This document shows positions 20,895 to 29,120 of a stretch of 64,000 nucleotides of DNA, one piece after another; position 1 is the first letter of the stretch, and every line of letters starts with the position of its first letter. The notes below the pieces were generated by a model. The model made no database searches. It was not told the DNA's origin and was given only the letters and a program-made list of their open reading frames with translations. The translations under genes and the position numbers were made by a program. This DNA comes from Nocardioides acrostichi. GTDB taxonomy: Bacteria; Actinomycetota; Actinomycetes; Propionibacteriales; Nocardioidaceae. Where the stretch lies: NCBI RefSeq assembly GCF_015319165.1, contig NZ_JADIVZ010000001.1:496001-560000 (forward strand). Reading direction: 5' to 3'.

Positions 20895-21983
20895 ATGCGA
20901 GTTCTCATCGCGCCCGACAAGTTCGCCGGCACTCTCACCGCCGTCCAGGCAGCCGAGGCGATCGCGCGCGGCTGGGGTCGCCGCAGCCCTGACGACGAGC
21001 TCGACCTCGCACCCATGTCCGACGGCGGGCCCGGGTTCGTCGACGTGCTGCACGCGGCGCTCGGCGGTGACCTGCATGCGGTGACCGTCGCCGGTCCGCA
21101 CGGGTCACCCACGCCGGCGACGCTGCTCGTGGTCGACGACGTGGCCTACGTCGAGAGCGCTCAGGCCTGCGGGCTGCACCTCACGCACGGCGAGGGTGTC
21201 GAGACGGCGACGTCGCTCGGCGTCGGCGAACTGGTCGCCGCCGCCGTCGACGCCGGCGCGCGCCGGATCGTGGTGGGGCTCGGCGGCTCCGGCACCAACG
21301 ACGCGGGCGCCGGGCTGCTCGCGGCGTTGGGTGCGACGTCCGACGTCGCTCTGGACGCCGGCCCGCTGGCGCTCGCGGAGCTGACGACGCTCGACCTGGC
21401 ACCCGCACGTGCGCTCGTCGCCGGAACGAGGATCGTGGTCGCCAGCGACGTCGACAGTCCGCTGGCCGGGCTGTTCGGCGCGACCAAGACCTTCGGGCCG
21501 CAGAAGGGGCTGCCCGAGGACCGCCTCGCGGCGGTCGACGGGTTGCTGGAGGACTTCGCGGCTGTCGCCGACCGCAGGCTCGCGCTGGCCAAGGGCGCCG
21601 GAGCCGCAGGTGGGCTGGGGTACGCCCTCATGCTGCTGGGTGGAGAGCGGCGTCCCGGCATCGGCCTGGTGTCGGACGCCGTGGGGTTGGCCGAGCGAGC
21701 CCGTGCGGCCGACGTCGTGCTCACCGGCGAGGGGGCCTTCGACTTCTCCAGCCGCTCCGGCAAGGTGCCCTACGGGGTGGCCGAGACGGCAGCCGAAGCG
21801 CTGCGACCGTGCGTCGCCCTGGCCGGGCGGGTGCTCGTGGGGTCGCGCGAGATGCGCGCGCTGGGCGTCGAGGCGGCCTACTCGATGGTCGAGCTGGTGG
21901 GCGAGGAACGCGCCCTCGGCCAGCCCGCCGAGGCGCTCGCCGACCTCGCGGAGCGGGTGGCTCGCACGTGGTCTCGGGAATAG
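20895..21983 (+). CDS. Glycerate kinase (type 1, GlxK/GarK family)
   Basis: A 362-residue kinase of the PF02595 family, phosphorylating D-glycerate with ATP. It has the N-terminal RVLIAPDKFAGTL motif, the substrate loop MSDGGPGF, the Gly-rich GLGGSGTNDAGAGLL and the C-terminal GEGAFDFSSRSGKVPYGVAE. ATG 20895 is chosen over 20886 because relatives begin MRVLIAPDKF. M. tuberculosis has a glycerate kinase (Rv2205c) beside erpA-like Rv2204c, the same order as here. Such proximity does not give an obvious shared pathway. Length and motifs are complete. Confidence 0.93.
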   Translation: MRVLIAPDKFAGTLTAVQAAEAIARGWGRRSPDDELDLAPMSDGGPGFVDVLHAALGGDLHAVTVAGPHGSPTPATLLVVDDVAYVESAQACGLHLTHGEGVETATSLGVGELVAAAVDAGARRIVVGLGGSGTNDAGAGLLAALGATSDVALDAGPLALAELTTLDLAPARALVAGTRIVVASDVDSPLAGLFGATKTFGPQKGLPEDRLAAVDGLLEDFAAVADRRLALAKGAGAAGGLGYALMLLGGERRPGIGLVSDAVGLAERARAADVVLTGEGAFDFSSRSGKVPYGVAETAAEALRPCVALAGRVLVGSREMRALGVEAAYSMVELVGEERALGQPAEALADLAERVARTWSRE

Positions 21984-22068
21984 CCACGCCTCGCGTAGTC
22001 TTGGGGGAGTAGAGCGGCCCCGACCGACGGGCCGTCACCCACAATCTCGACGTTGGGAGCACGACATC

Positions 22069-22425
22069 ATGACCGAGCAGGTCGAGACCGAGCGCCGCAC
22101 CGACAGCATCAACCTCAGCCCCGTGGCCGCCGCCAAGGTGAAGAGCCTGCTGGAGCAGGAGGGCCGTGACGACCTCGCACTGCGCATCTCGGTGCAGCCC
22201 GGTGGCTGCTCGGGTCTGCGCTACCAGTTGTTCTTCGACGAGCGCAGCCTCGACGGCGACATCGTCACCGACTTCGACGGCGTGTCCGTCGTCGTCGATC
22301 GCATGAGCGTGCCCTACCTCAACGGCGCCCTCATCGACTTCGTCGACTCCATCGAGAAGCAGGGTTTCACCATCGACAACCCCAACGCGACCGGCTCGTG
22401 CGCCTGCGGTGACTCGTTCCACTGA
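22069..22425 (+). CDS. erpA: Iron-sulfur cluster insertion protein ErpA (HesB/IscA type)
   Basis: A 118-residue A-type carrier delivering Fe-S clusters to apo-proteins. The three ligand cysteines are in place: SVQPGGCSGLRY and the C-terminal GSCACGDSF. The preceding LSPVAAAKVKSLL and the VPYLNGALIDFVDS helix fit the family. A TTGGGAG about 10 nt before the ATG is the likely ribosome-binding site. Iron-sulfur users in the neighbourhood include NadA, QcrA and the molybdopterin enzyme. M. tuberculosis Rv2204c is the positional equivalent. A very strong terminator follows. Confidence 0.95.
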   Translation: MTEQVETERRTDSINLSPVAAAKVKSLLEQEGRDDLALRISVQPGGCSGLRYQLFFDERSLDGDIVTDFDGVSVVVDRMSVPYLNGALIDFVDSIEKQGFTIDNPNATGSCACGDSFH

Positions 22426-22452
22426 GCCGCGACGGTCACCGACGCACGACAC

Positions 22453-22495
22453 CGCAGAAGCCCCCGCAACCGGTCCGGTTGCGGGGGCTTCTGCG
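22453..22495 (+). terminator. Terminator after erpA
   Basis: A 20-bp perfect stem (22453-22472 with 22476-22495) with a 3-nt loop, rich in G/C and centred on AACCG-GTC-CGGTT. It is the most stable hairpin in the window. Confidence 0.9.
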
Positions 22496-22555
22496 CTGAG
22501 GCTCCCCGAGAGGAGGGCCAGAGGCTCGTGGTCTCGACGGGCGGGTCACGGCCGT

Positions 22556-22573
22556 GGCACGTTCAGTCGTGCC
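22556..22573 (-). terminator. Weak hairpin after the 78-residue gene
   Basis: GGCACG (22556-22561) pairs with CGTGCC (22568-22573) around a 6-nt loop, 45 bases beyond the stop of the minus-strand gene. It is short and lacks a T tract. Confidence 0.35.
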
Positions 22574-22617
22574 GCTCGCTCGACCACCACAGGTCGAATC
22601 CGCTGGGGGCGCCTTCG

Positions 22618-22854
22618 TCAGTCGAGGTGCAGCGAGAGCGCGTTGGCGATTCGCTGGGCGGCCTCGTCGACGCGGATGTCGCGCTTGCGCACCTCGCGTG
22701 GGTAGTCGTCGAAGTGGATCGAGGGGGCCGGTCGGCCGACTCGGGCGGCGGCGCGCTCGAGACGGGCTCCGATGGCACGGTGCGTGGCCTCGCAGTCGGC
22801 GTGCATCTGCTGCAGCGAGGAGAGGTCGTCGTAGGTGCTGCGCGGTGAGGACAT
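22618..22854 (-). CDS. Small conserved-looking hypothetical protein (78 aa)
   Basis: I do not recognise a family. The product is soluble and highly charged, with an N-terminal helix (SLQQMHADCEATHRAIGARL) and the segment PSIHFDDYPREVRKRDIRVDE, which looks conserved rather than random; a single Cys is present. ATG 22854 is supported by a TACCGT box that ends exactly 6 nt upstream. It is divergent from adoK, with 51-63 bases between the starts, and that short region is unusually rich in 6-bp palindromes (AGTACT, CCTAGG, AGGCCT). Codon bias matches the neighbours, so it is probably expressed. Confidence 0.7.
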   Translation of the reverse strand: MSSPRSTYDDLSSLQQMHADCEATHRAIGARLERAAARVGRPAPSIHFDDYPREVRKRDIRVDEAAQRIANALSLHLD

Positions 22855-22917
22855 GGTCCGACGGTAGGGATTACCGATTAGTACTCCTAGGCCTACGCAT
22901 GAGTAGTGTCGTACGAC

Positions 22918-23928
22918 GTGTCCCACACTGAGCATGAGTCCACGCCCGCCGCTGGCCCCCTGCTGGTCGCCGGATCGATCGCGACCGATCACCTGATGCA
23001 CTTCCCGGGTCGCTTCGCCGACTCGCTCGTGGTGGAGCAGTTGGACAAGATCTCGCTGTCCTTCTTGGTCGACGATCTGGAGATCCGCCGCGGCGGCGTG
23101 GCGCCGAACATCTGCTTCGGCCTGGCCCAGCTCGGCGTGCCCAGCGTGCTCGTGGGGGCCGCCGGCGAGGACTTCGCGGGCTACCGCTCGTGGTTGGAGC
23201 GCCACGGCGTCGAGTGTGCCCACGTGCGCATCTCCGACTCCCAGCACACCGCGCGTTTCGTGTGCACGACCGACCCCACCGGTGCGCAGATCGCCTCCTT
23301 CTACCCCGGGGCGATGAGTGAGGCGCGGCTCATCGAGCTCTCGCCGATCGTGGCGACGGCGGGCCACCCCGCCTACGTACTCATCGGCGCCGACGACCCC
23401 GACGGCATGCTCCGGCACACCGAGGAGTGTCGACAGCGTGGCTACCGCTTCATCGCCGACCCCAGTCAGCAGCTCGCGTTCAGCGACGGCGCGCTCATCC
23501 GTCAGCTCATCGACGGCGCCGCCATCGTCATGACCAACGAGTACGAGTCGCACATGATCGAGCAGAAGACCGGCTGGAGTGCCGACGAGGTGCTCTCCCG
23601 GGTCGGTATGCAGGTCACGACCCTCGGCAAGGACGGCGTCCGCATCCGCCGGGTCGGGGAGCCGGACGTCGTCGTGTCGGCGGCCGCGAACGTGACCCCC
23701 CTCGAGCCGACCGGCGTGGGCGACGCCTTCCGGGCCGGGTTCCTCGCCGCCGCCACCTGGGGCCTCGACCTCGAGCGCCAGGCGCAGGTCGGGTGCGTGC
23801 TGGCCGCCTACGTCGTCGAGACGGTCGGCACCCAGGAGTACGGGTTCACCTCGGCGGACTTCTTGGCGCGGGTCGAGGCCTCCTACGGGCCTGCGGCTGC
23901 CGCGGACGTCGCTTCGCACCTAGGCTGA
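22918..23928 (+). CDS. adoK: Adenosine kinase (PfkB family, mycobacterial AdoK type)
   Basis: A PfkB-fold kinase of ~336 residues. It closely resembles M. tuberculosis AdoK (Rv2202c) as I remember it: GSIATDHLMHFPGRF, LSFLVDDLEIRRGGVAPN, SFYPGAMSEAR, HTEECR and ADPSQQLA recur in both. The C-terminal PfkB signature EPTGVGDAFRAGFLA holds the catalytic Asp and anion hole. AdoK phosphorylates adenosine to AMP in purine salvage. The frame allows GTG 22906 or GTG 22918; the latter has a TAGTGT box 8 nt upstream. Position between erpA and ctaC also matches M. tuberculosis. Confidence 0.9.
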   Translation: MSHTEHESTPAAGPLLVAGSIATDHLMHFPGRFADSLVVEQLDKISLSFLVDDLEIRRGGVAPNICFGLAQLGVPSVLVGAAGEDFAGYRSWLERHGVECAHVRISDSQHTARFVCTTDPTGAQIASFYPGAMSEARLIELSPIVATAGHPAYVLIGADDPDGMLRHTEECRQRGYRFIADPSQQLAFSDGALIRQLIDGAAIVMTNEYESHMIEQKTGWSADEVLSRVGMQVTTLGKDGVRIRRVGEPDVVVSAAANVTPLEPTGVGDAFRAGFLAAATWGLDLERQAQVGCVLAAYVVETVGTQEYGFTSADFLARVEASYGPAAAADVASHLG

Positions 23929-23965
23929 GCGGGAACCCCTCGCCACGCCAGCGCGTCGGAGGGGC

Positions 23966-24316
23966 ATGAGACTGCTCCACCCCCTCGTCATCCTCGCGGC
24001 GCTGCCGCTGACCGGCTGTGGCTCGGACGTCGGCGTGAGCGCCGGTGGCGACTGCCTCAGCACCTACGACGGCGTGGTGAGTGCGGAGTCGTGGCCGGCC
24101 CTGAAGCAGTCGCTGCTGGACTCCGATCACTTCGGTCGCGTGGCGGGCGTGCGCACGCAGGCGCGCGGCGACGACGTTGAGAGCCGGGGTGACCAAGACG
24201 CCGTCCGCGTCGTCGATCTGCTGAACCGGCGTGACCGGCGGCTGGCCCAACTCGAGGTGTGGCGCACCGACGACGGCGGGTGGAGCGCCGGACAGTGGGG
24301 CCAGTGCACCGACTGA
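23966..24316 (+). CDS. Small predicted lipoprotein
   Basis: A 116-residue product with a short type II signal peptide and a lipobox (PLTGCGSD), so the mature chain would be acylated at Cys18 and anchored outside the membrane. The mature part is hydrophilic and has two further cysteines (GGDCLSTYDG and the C-terminal GQCTD), which may form a disulfide. The body (VVSAESWPALKQSLLDSDHFGRV, in part) resembles no family I can name. It lies 37 bases after adoK on the same strand and is probably co-transcribed. It is convergent with the tusA-like gene. Confidence 0.75.
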   Translation: MRLLHPLVILAALPLTGCGSDVGVSAGGDCLSTYDGVVSAESWPALKQSLLDSDHFGRVAGVRTQARGDDVESRGDQDAVRVVDLLNRRDRRLAQLEVWRTDDGGWSAGQWGQCTD

Positions 24317-24331
24317 TCCGAGGCTGAGCAC

Positions 24332-24586
24332 TCAGGTGCGGCGCACCCAGTAGCGGGGCACGCCATCGGGGGCGGCGTCCTCGCCCAGGAAGACCTGGCC
24401 GCGCATCCGGCACCAGGCGGGCACGTCGACACGCGCCGCGACGTCGTCGGCGACGACCGCGACGGTGCCGCCGACGTCGACGTCGGTGTGGCGTCGTCCG
24501 AGCTCGATGATCGGCAACGGGCACGGGCGGCCGCGGCAGTCGAGCTCGAGGTCGGGGCCTGACCCGCGGCCGTCGGGGTTGCTCAC
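24332..24586 (-). CDS. TusA-family sulfur carrier protein
   Basis: An 84-residue TusA/SirA-fold protein. The signature is near residues 15-27, with the conserved cysteine in ELDCRGRPCPLPIIEL and the CPxP helix cap. The C-terminal half (VAVVADDVAARVDVPAWCRM) gives the second alpha/beta layer and a second cysteine. Family members carry persulfide sulfur from cysteine desulfurases to tRNA thiolation, cofactor or redox pathways. The GTG start overlaps the stop of the cysteine desulfurase homologue by 4 bases (GTGA), so the two are translationally coupled and should work together. The acceptor pathway is not visible. Confidence 0.85.
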   Translation of the reverse strand: MSNPDGRGSGPDLELDCRGRPCPLPIIELGRRHTDVDVGGTVAVVADDVAARVDVPAWCRMRGQVFLGEDAAPDGVPRYWVRRT

Positions 24587-25740
24587 AGCCCGATCTCCGC
24601 CCGAAGATCCTGGACGACGCCCGGCAGCACGGCGCAGAAGCGCTCCACCTGCGCCTCGGTGACCTGGCGTCCCAGTGAGACGCGGACGTTGCCGTGCGTG
24701 AGGGCCCCCATCGCGGCGAGCACGTGGCTCGGCTCAAGGGTCGATGCGGTGCACGCCGAGCCGCTGGCCACGCCGAAGCCGTGGCGGTCCAGGGCTCGCA
24801 CGAGCGCCTCGCCCGGCACGTAGAGGCACGAGAACGTCACCAGGTGGGGCAGGCGGTCGCGCGGGTCACCGACGACATCGGTGTCGGGCACCGCGGCCGC
24901 CGCCTCACGGATCCGATCGACCAGGCGGCGCTGGCGTGCGGCCACCTCGTCGTGCTCGGCGAGCGTGGCGCGCAGGGCTGCAGCGGCCGCGAGCGCCCCT
25001 GGTACGTCGGGCAGGCCGCCCCCGGCGTCCGTCGGTGCCGGGTCGCCTGGAAACGGGTTGGTCCAGCGCGCTCCGCGACGCACGATCATGACGCCGACTC
25101 CCGGCGGCCCGCCCCACGCGGTGGCGTGACCCGCGGCCGCCGACCAGTGCTCGGCGGGCAGGTCGAGGTGGCCCAGGGCGGGGGAGGCGTCGACGAACAT
25201 CGGCACGCCGTCAGGAAGCGGGAAGGCGCCGACGGGCTGCACCGTGCCGACTTCGTGGTTGGCCAGTTGCACGGCCGCGACGGCAACGCCGGCGCCGGCG
25301 CAGTGCGAGATCACGTCGGCCTCGGCGACAGCCCCGCGCAGGTCGACCGGCACCTCACGGGTTTCGCCGCCGTGCGAGCCGGCCCACCACAGCGCCGCGT
25401 GCCGCACGTGAGCGTGCTCGACCGCACTGTGCACGACGTGGCCGCCCACGCGCACTCGCGCGGCGGCGAGCCCGAGCATGCCGCGCTGCACGGCGTCGAC
25501 CGGGGAGGTGAAGAAGACCTCCTCGCGACGCAGCCCCAGGCACTCGGCCACGACCTCGCGGGCGTTGTCGAGCAGTAGCCGCGCGTCGCGTCCGGCCCCG
25601 TGCAGGGCGCGCGGATCGGCGAAGCCGCGCTCTTGGGCGGCGGTCATCACCTCGCGTGCGGCCGGATGCAACGGCGCCCCCGCCCCGGCGTCCAGGTGCA
25701 CGCGCTCGGCGCCAGGTTGCGACTGCGTCACAGGTGCCAC
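24583..25740 (-). CDS. Cysteine desulfurase homologue lacking the PLP lysine
   Basis: A 385-residue class V aminotransferase fold with the catalytic-loop cysteine kept: C330 in ASGSACTAST, followed by PSHVLAAMG and GNVRVSLG. H109 (SAVEH), N161 (ANHEVGT) and D184 (FVDAS) match cofactor contacts. The lysine that binds PLP is absent: instead of S-x-H-K the sequence is AAGHATAWGGPPG, with A206 after H205 and two extra residues. Reading the whole chain I find no lysine anywhere. No other frame restores one. It may be inactive, a scaffold, or a Cys-only sulfurtransferase. The start is GTG 25740 or GTG 25731. It overlaps the tusA-like gene. Confidence 0.82.
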   Translation of the reverse strand: MAPVTQSQPGAERVHLDAGAGAPLHPAAREVMTAAQERGFADPRALHGAGRDARLLLDNAREVVAECLGLRREEVFFTSPVDAVQRGMLGLAAARVRVGGHVVHSAVEHAHVRHAALWWAGSHGGETREVPVDLRGAVAEADVISHCAGAGVAVAAVQLANHEVGTVQPVGAFPLPDGVPMFVDASPALGHLDLPAEHWSAAAGHATAWGGPPGVGVMIVRRGARWTNPFPGDPAPTDAGGGLPDVPGALAAAAALRATLAEHDEVAARQRRLVDRIREAAAAVPDTDVVGDPRDRLPHLVTFSCLYVPGEALVRALDRHGFGVASGSACTASTLEPSHVLAAMGALTHGNVRVSLGRQVTEAQVERFCAVLPGVVQDLRAEIGL

Positions 25741-25826
25741 GGTAGGACACCCCGATGCCGACCGTCGCGCCTGCGTCGCGGTAGTCTGCGGCGTACTCCT
25801 GACGGCTTGAGAGGAAGGCTCCTGCG

Positions 25827-26774
25827 TTGAGTCTTAAGCACCCGATGAGAGCGTCGGGCACCCGGCGCAACCCGGCTGCTCGCCTGGGCCGCGCGGCGGT
25901 CCTGGCCGCCGGTGTCCTGTTGCTCGCCGGCTGCTCGTCGCAGTCGAAGGGCGAGTGGGAGCGGCTGGCGATGCCCGAGCCCGCCACGAAGCAGGGTGAG
26001 AGCACGCTCGCGCTGTGGCAGGGCGCCTGGATCGCGGCCCTGGTCACCGGCGTCATCGTCTGGGGCCTGATCGCCTACGCCGTCATCCGCTTCCGGCGTC
26101 GCAGCGACGACGAGATCCCGGTGCAGACGCGCTACAACATGCCGCTGGAGATCTTCTACACGATCGCGCCGATCATGATGGTCGTGGTGTTCTTCGTGCA
26201 CACCGTCCGCGTGCAGAACATCGCGCTCGACGAGGAGCCGACGCCCGACAACATCATCGAGGTCACCGGCCAGCAGTGGGCATGGACCTTCAACTACGGC
26301 CTCGGCACCATGGACGCCTCGGCCGACGACGACAAGACCGACGACAACTTCGCCTACCAGCACTACACCTACGAGGTGGGCACCGCCGGGTACATCCCGA
26401 CGCTGGTGCTGCCGGTCGGCGAGACGACCCGGTTCAACCTGCACAGCCCCGACGTCATCCACGACTTCGGTGTGCCGGCCTTCCTCATGAAGATGGACGT
26501 CGTGCCCGGGCGGGTGAACTCCTACCAGCTCACCCCCACCAAGGAGGGCGACTACGAGGGCAAGTGCTACGAGCTCTGCGGGCTCTACCACTCGCGCATG
26601 CTCTTCCACGTCAAGGTCGTCTCGCCGCAGGAGTACGAGGACTACGTCCAGAGCCTGGTGACCCGCGACGGTGACTCGGGCGATGAGCGCGAGAGCGACA
26701 AGCCGCTGCTCGGCAGCAGTGAGGCCAGCAGCCAGTACGGGCTCGAGACCAGCACCGAGGGAGAGAGCGAATGA
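25827..26774 (+). CDS. ctaC: Cytochrome c oxidase subunit II
   Basis: A 315-residue subunit of the aa3 terminal oxidase that carries the CuA centre. A signal peptide ends in a lipobox (LLLAGCSS), followed by two membrane helices (~62-85 and 105-125) and the periplasmic cupredoxin domain. The CuA ligands are present in [13 protein letters not shown] and [14 protein letters not shown]. The TTG at 25827 has GAGGAAGG 9 nt upstream; ATG 25845 is an alternative. A TAGTCT box at about 25781 may be its -10. The ctaD start overlaps the ctaC stop by 4 bases. M. tuberculosis ctaC is likewise near adoK. It receives electrons from the bcc complex encoded further on. Confidence 0.97.
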   Translation: MSLKHPMRASGTRRNPAARLGRAAVLAAGVLLLAGCSSQSKGEWERLAMPEPATKQGESTLALWQGAWIAALVTGVIVWGLIAYAVIRFRRRSDDEIPVQTRYNMPLEIFYTIAPIMMVVVFFVHTVRVQNIALDEEPTPDNIIEVTGQQWAWTFNYGLGTMDASADDDKTDDNFAYQHYTYEVGTAGYIPTLVLPVGETTRFNLHSPDVIHDFGVPAFLMKMDVVPGRVNSYQLTPTKEGDYEGKCYELCGLYHSRMLFHVKVVSPQEYEDYVQSLVTRDGDSGDERESDKPLLGSSEASSQYGLETSTEGESE

Positions 26775-28513
26775 CCGCGACCGCTGCGCGTCCGACGGGG
26801 TCGGTGGCGCGCAAGCCACTGGGCCAGCTCGTGGTGCGGATGCTCACCACGACCGATCACAAGCTGATCGGCAAGATGTACCTGGTCACCGCGTTCGCCT
26901 GGTTCCTCATTGCCGGCGTGATGGCCCTGCTGATCCGCTCCGAGCTCGCGTTCCCGGGCCAGCAGGTCGTCAACGACGAGGTCTACAACCAGCTGTTCAC
27001 GATGCACGGCACGATCATGCTGCTGCTGTTCGCGACCCCGCTGTTCTTCGGGTTCGCGAACGTGATCATGCCGCTGCAGATCGGCTCGCCCGACGTCGCG
27101 TTCCCACGGCTGAACATGTTCAGCTACTGGCTGTTCCTCTTCGGCGGCCTCATCGCCGGCAGTGGCTTCTTGACCCCCACCGGCGCAGCCGACTTCGGCT
27201 GGTTCGCCTACACGCCGCTCTCGGACGCCGTCCGCTCGCCCGGCGTGGGTGGAGACCTGTGGATCATGGGTCTGTGGATGGCGGGTCTCGGCTCGATCCT
27301 CGGTGCGGTCAACTTCATCACCACGATCATCTGCATGCGCGCCCCGGGTATGACCATGTTCCGGCTGCCCATCTTCGTGTGGAACACCCTGGTCACGAGC
27401 CTGCTCGTGCTCGTCGCGTTCCCCGTGCTGGCCGGTGCGCTGCTCTCGCTCGAGGCCGACCGCCTCTTCGGTGCGCACGTCTTCGACACCGCCCATGGCG
27501 GGGCGATCCTCTGGCAGCACCTGTTCTGGTTCTTCGGCCACCCCGAGGTCTACATCATCGCGCTGCCGTTCTTCGGCATCGTCACCGAGATCCTGCCGGT
27601 CTTCAGCCGCAAGCCGGTCTTCGGCTACGTCGGTCTGGTCGCGGCGACGCTGGGTATCGCGATCCTCTCGGTGGCGGTGTGGGCGCACCACATGTTCGTC
27701 ACCGGTGCGGTCGACCTGCCGTTCTTCTCGGGCATGACGTTCCTCATCGCGGTGCCGACGGGGGTGAAGTTCTTCAACTGGATCGGCACGATGTGGGGCG
27801 GTTCGTTGAGTTTCGACACGCCCATGCTGTGGTCGATCGGGTTCTTGACGACGTTCCTCTTCGGTGGCCTGACCGGCATCATCTTGGCCAGCCCTCCGTT
27901 GGACTTCCACGTGTCCGACTCCTACTTCGTGGTCGCGCACTTCCACTACGTCGTGTTCGGCACCGTGGTGTTCGCCATGTTCGCCGGCTTCTACTTCTGG
28001 TGGCCGAAGATGACCGGCCGGATGCTGGACGAGCGGCTGGGCAAACTGCACTTCTGGCTGCTGTTCATCGGCTTCCACACCACGTTCCTGGTGCAGCACT
28101 GGCTCGGAGTGGAGGGCATGCCCCGGCGGTACGCCGACTACCTGCCCTCCGACGGCTTCACCACGCTGAACCAGGTCTCGACGATCGGCGCGTTCATCCT
28201 CTCGCTGTCGATGCTGCCGTTCTTCTACAACGTGTGGGTCTCGCGCAACGCTCCCGAGGTCGGCGTCGACGACCCGTGGGGCTGGGGCCGCTCGCTTGAG
28301 TGGGCCACCTCGTGCCCGCCGCCACGGCACAACTTCCACACGATCCCGCGGATCCGTTCGGAGTCGCCGGCCTTCGACCTGCACCACCCCGAGATCGCGG
28401 CGATCGAGCTCGACCACAACGCCGCGGCCGAGGAAGGCGTCATGGCCGACGCTCCGAACATGCAAGGACGCCGCGAGACCGTCGAGGGCACGACTGACGA
28501 GGAGAACCGCTGA
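26771..28513 (+). CDS. ctaD: Cytochrome c oxidase subunit I
   Basis: The 580-residue catalytic subunit with 12 membrane helices, binding haem a and the haem a3-CuB centre where O2 is reduced and protons are pumped. Ligand regions are clear: [13 protein letters not shown] for haem a, [14 protein letters not shown] with the CuB His and cross-linked Tyr, [10 protein letters not shown] for the two other CuB His, and [12 protein letters not shown] for the a3/a haem ligands. A hydrophilic C-terminal extension (~50 residues, [13 protein letters not shown]) is typical of actinobacteria. It overlaps ctaC by 4 bases and ctaF by one, so the three are one translation-coupled operon. Confidence 0.98.
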   Translation: MTATAARPTGSVARKPLGQLVVRMLTTTDHKLIGKMYLVTAFAWFLIAGVMALLIRSELAFPGQQVVNDEVYNQLFTMHGTIMLLLFATPLFFGFANVIMPLQIGSPDVAFPRLNMFSYWLFLFGGLIAGSGFLTPTGAADFGWFAYTPLSDAVRSPGVGGDLWIMGLWMAGLGSILGAVNFITTIICMRAPGMTMFRLPIFVWNTLVTSLLVLVAFPVLAGALLSLEADRLFGAHVFDTAHGGAILWQHLFWFFGHPEVYIIALPFFGIVTEILPVFSRKPVFGYVGLVAATLGIAILSVAVWAHHMFVTGAVDLPFFSGMTFLIAVPTGVKFFNWIGTMWGGSLSFDTPMLWSIGFLTTFLFGGLTGIILASPPLDFHVSDSYFVVAHFHYVVFGTVVFAMFAGFYFWWPKMTGRMLDERLGKLHFWLLFIGFHTTFLVQHWLGVEGMPRRYADYLPSDGFTTLNQVSTIGAFILSLSMLPFFYNVWVSRNAPEVGVDDPWGWGRSLEWATSCPPPRHNFHTIPRIRSESPAFDLHHPEIAAIELDHNAAAEEGVMADAPNMQGRRETVEGTTDEENR

Positions 28514-28929
28514 TGAAGGCCGAGGCTTGGATCTTCGGTGGCTGCACCATCTTCCTGATCTTCGTGACGCCCGTCTACTGGCTGATCACCTCGGCCAGCG
28601 ATCACGGCGGCGATTGGACCGGCACCTCCGCGCTGACCATGACGACGTTGCTGACGCTGATGGTGTTCATCTACCTCTACTTCCACGCGAACAAGATGGA
28701 TCCTCGACCCGAGGACCGTCTCGACGCCGAGATCGCGGACGGCGCCGGTGAGCTCGGCTTCTTCCCGCCGTACTCGTGGTGGCCGCTGTGGGCGGCCCTG
28801 ACCCTGGGGCTCATCGTGTTCGGCACCGCCCACCAGGCCTGGTGGCTCGCCGTCATCGGGGGAGTGCTCGGCGCCGTCTCGCTGTGTGGGTTGGTCTTCG
28901 AGTACTACCGGGGCGAGCACGCTCACTGA
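28513..28929 (+). CDS. ctaF: Cytochrome c oxidase subunit IV (actinobacterial CtaF)
   Basis: A 138-residue four-helix subunit found in the actinobacterial bcc-aa3 supercomplex. Helices lie near residues 5-27, 39-57, 88-105 and 108-130; the loop carries KMDPRPEDRLDAEIADG and a GFFPPYSWWP segment characteristic of the family. The TGATG junction with ctaD (one-base overlap) implies coupled translation. A strong terminator starts 8 bases after the stop. Confidence 0.94.
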   Translation: MKAEAWIFGGCTIFLIFVTPVYWLITSASDHGGDWTGTSALTMTTLLTLMVFIYLYFHANKMDPRPEDRLDAEIADGAGELGFFPPYSWWPLWAALTLGLIVFGTAHQAWWLAVIGGVLGAVSLCGLVFEYYRGEHAH

Positions 28930-28936
28930 TCCATCG

Positions 28937-28976
28937 TCGGCCGTGGCCTCACTCCGATGGGTGAGGCCACGGCCGA
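28937..28976 (+). terminator. Terminator of the ctaCDF operon
   Basis: A 16-bp perfect stem (28937-28952 with 28961-28976; arms begin TCGGCCGTGG and end CACGGCCGA) and an 8-nt loop, 8 bases after the ctaF stop. Confidence 0.9.
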
Positions 28977-29120
28977 TGAGGATCACGATGTGATCAAGAC
29001 GCGGCCCCGGCACGCCGTCCGCGACTCGGACTGAGCGCCTCCAGCCTTTACGCTGGGGGGTGCCCGTGCATCGTCGATGCGCCGGCTGCGTTCGCCGACA
29101 CCCTTGGGGGATCCTCCGTC

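Noticed and set aside
25105..25150. Frameshift hiding the PLP lysine in the cysteine desulfurase homologue
   Set aside because: Flanking residues stay in a single good frame on both sides and no alternative frame gives an S-x-H-K motif.
28225..29013. Minus-strand frame across the end of ctaD and ctaF
   Set aside because: Shadow of overlapping, well-supported oxidase genes, without family features.
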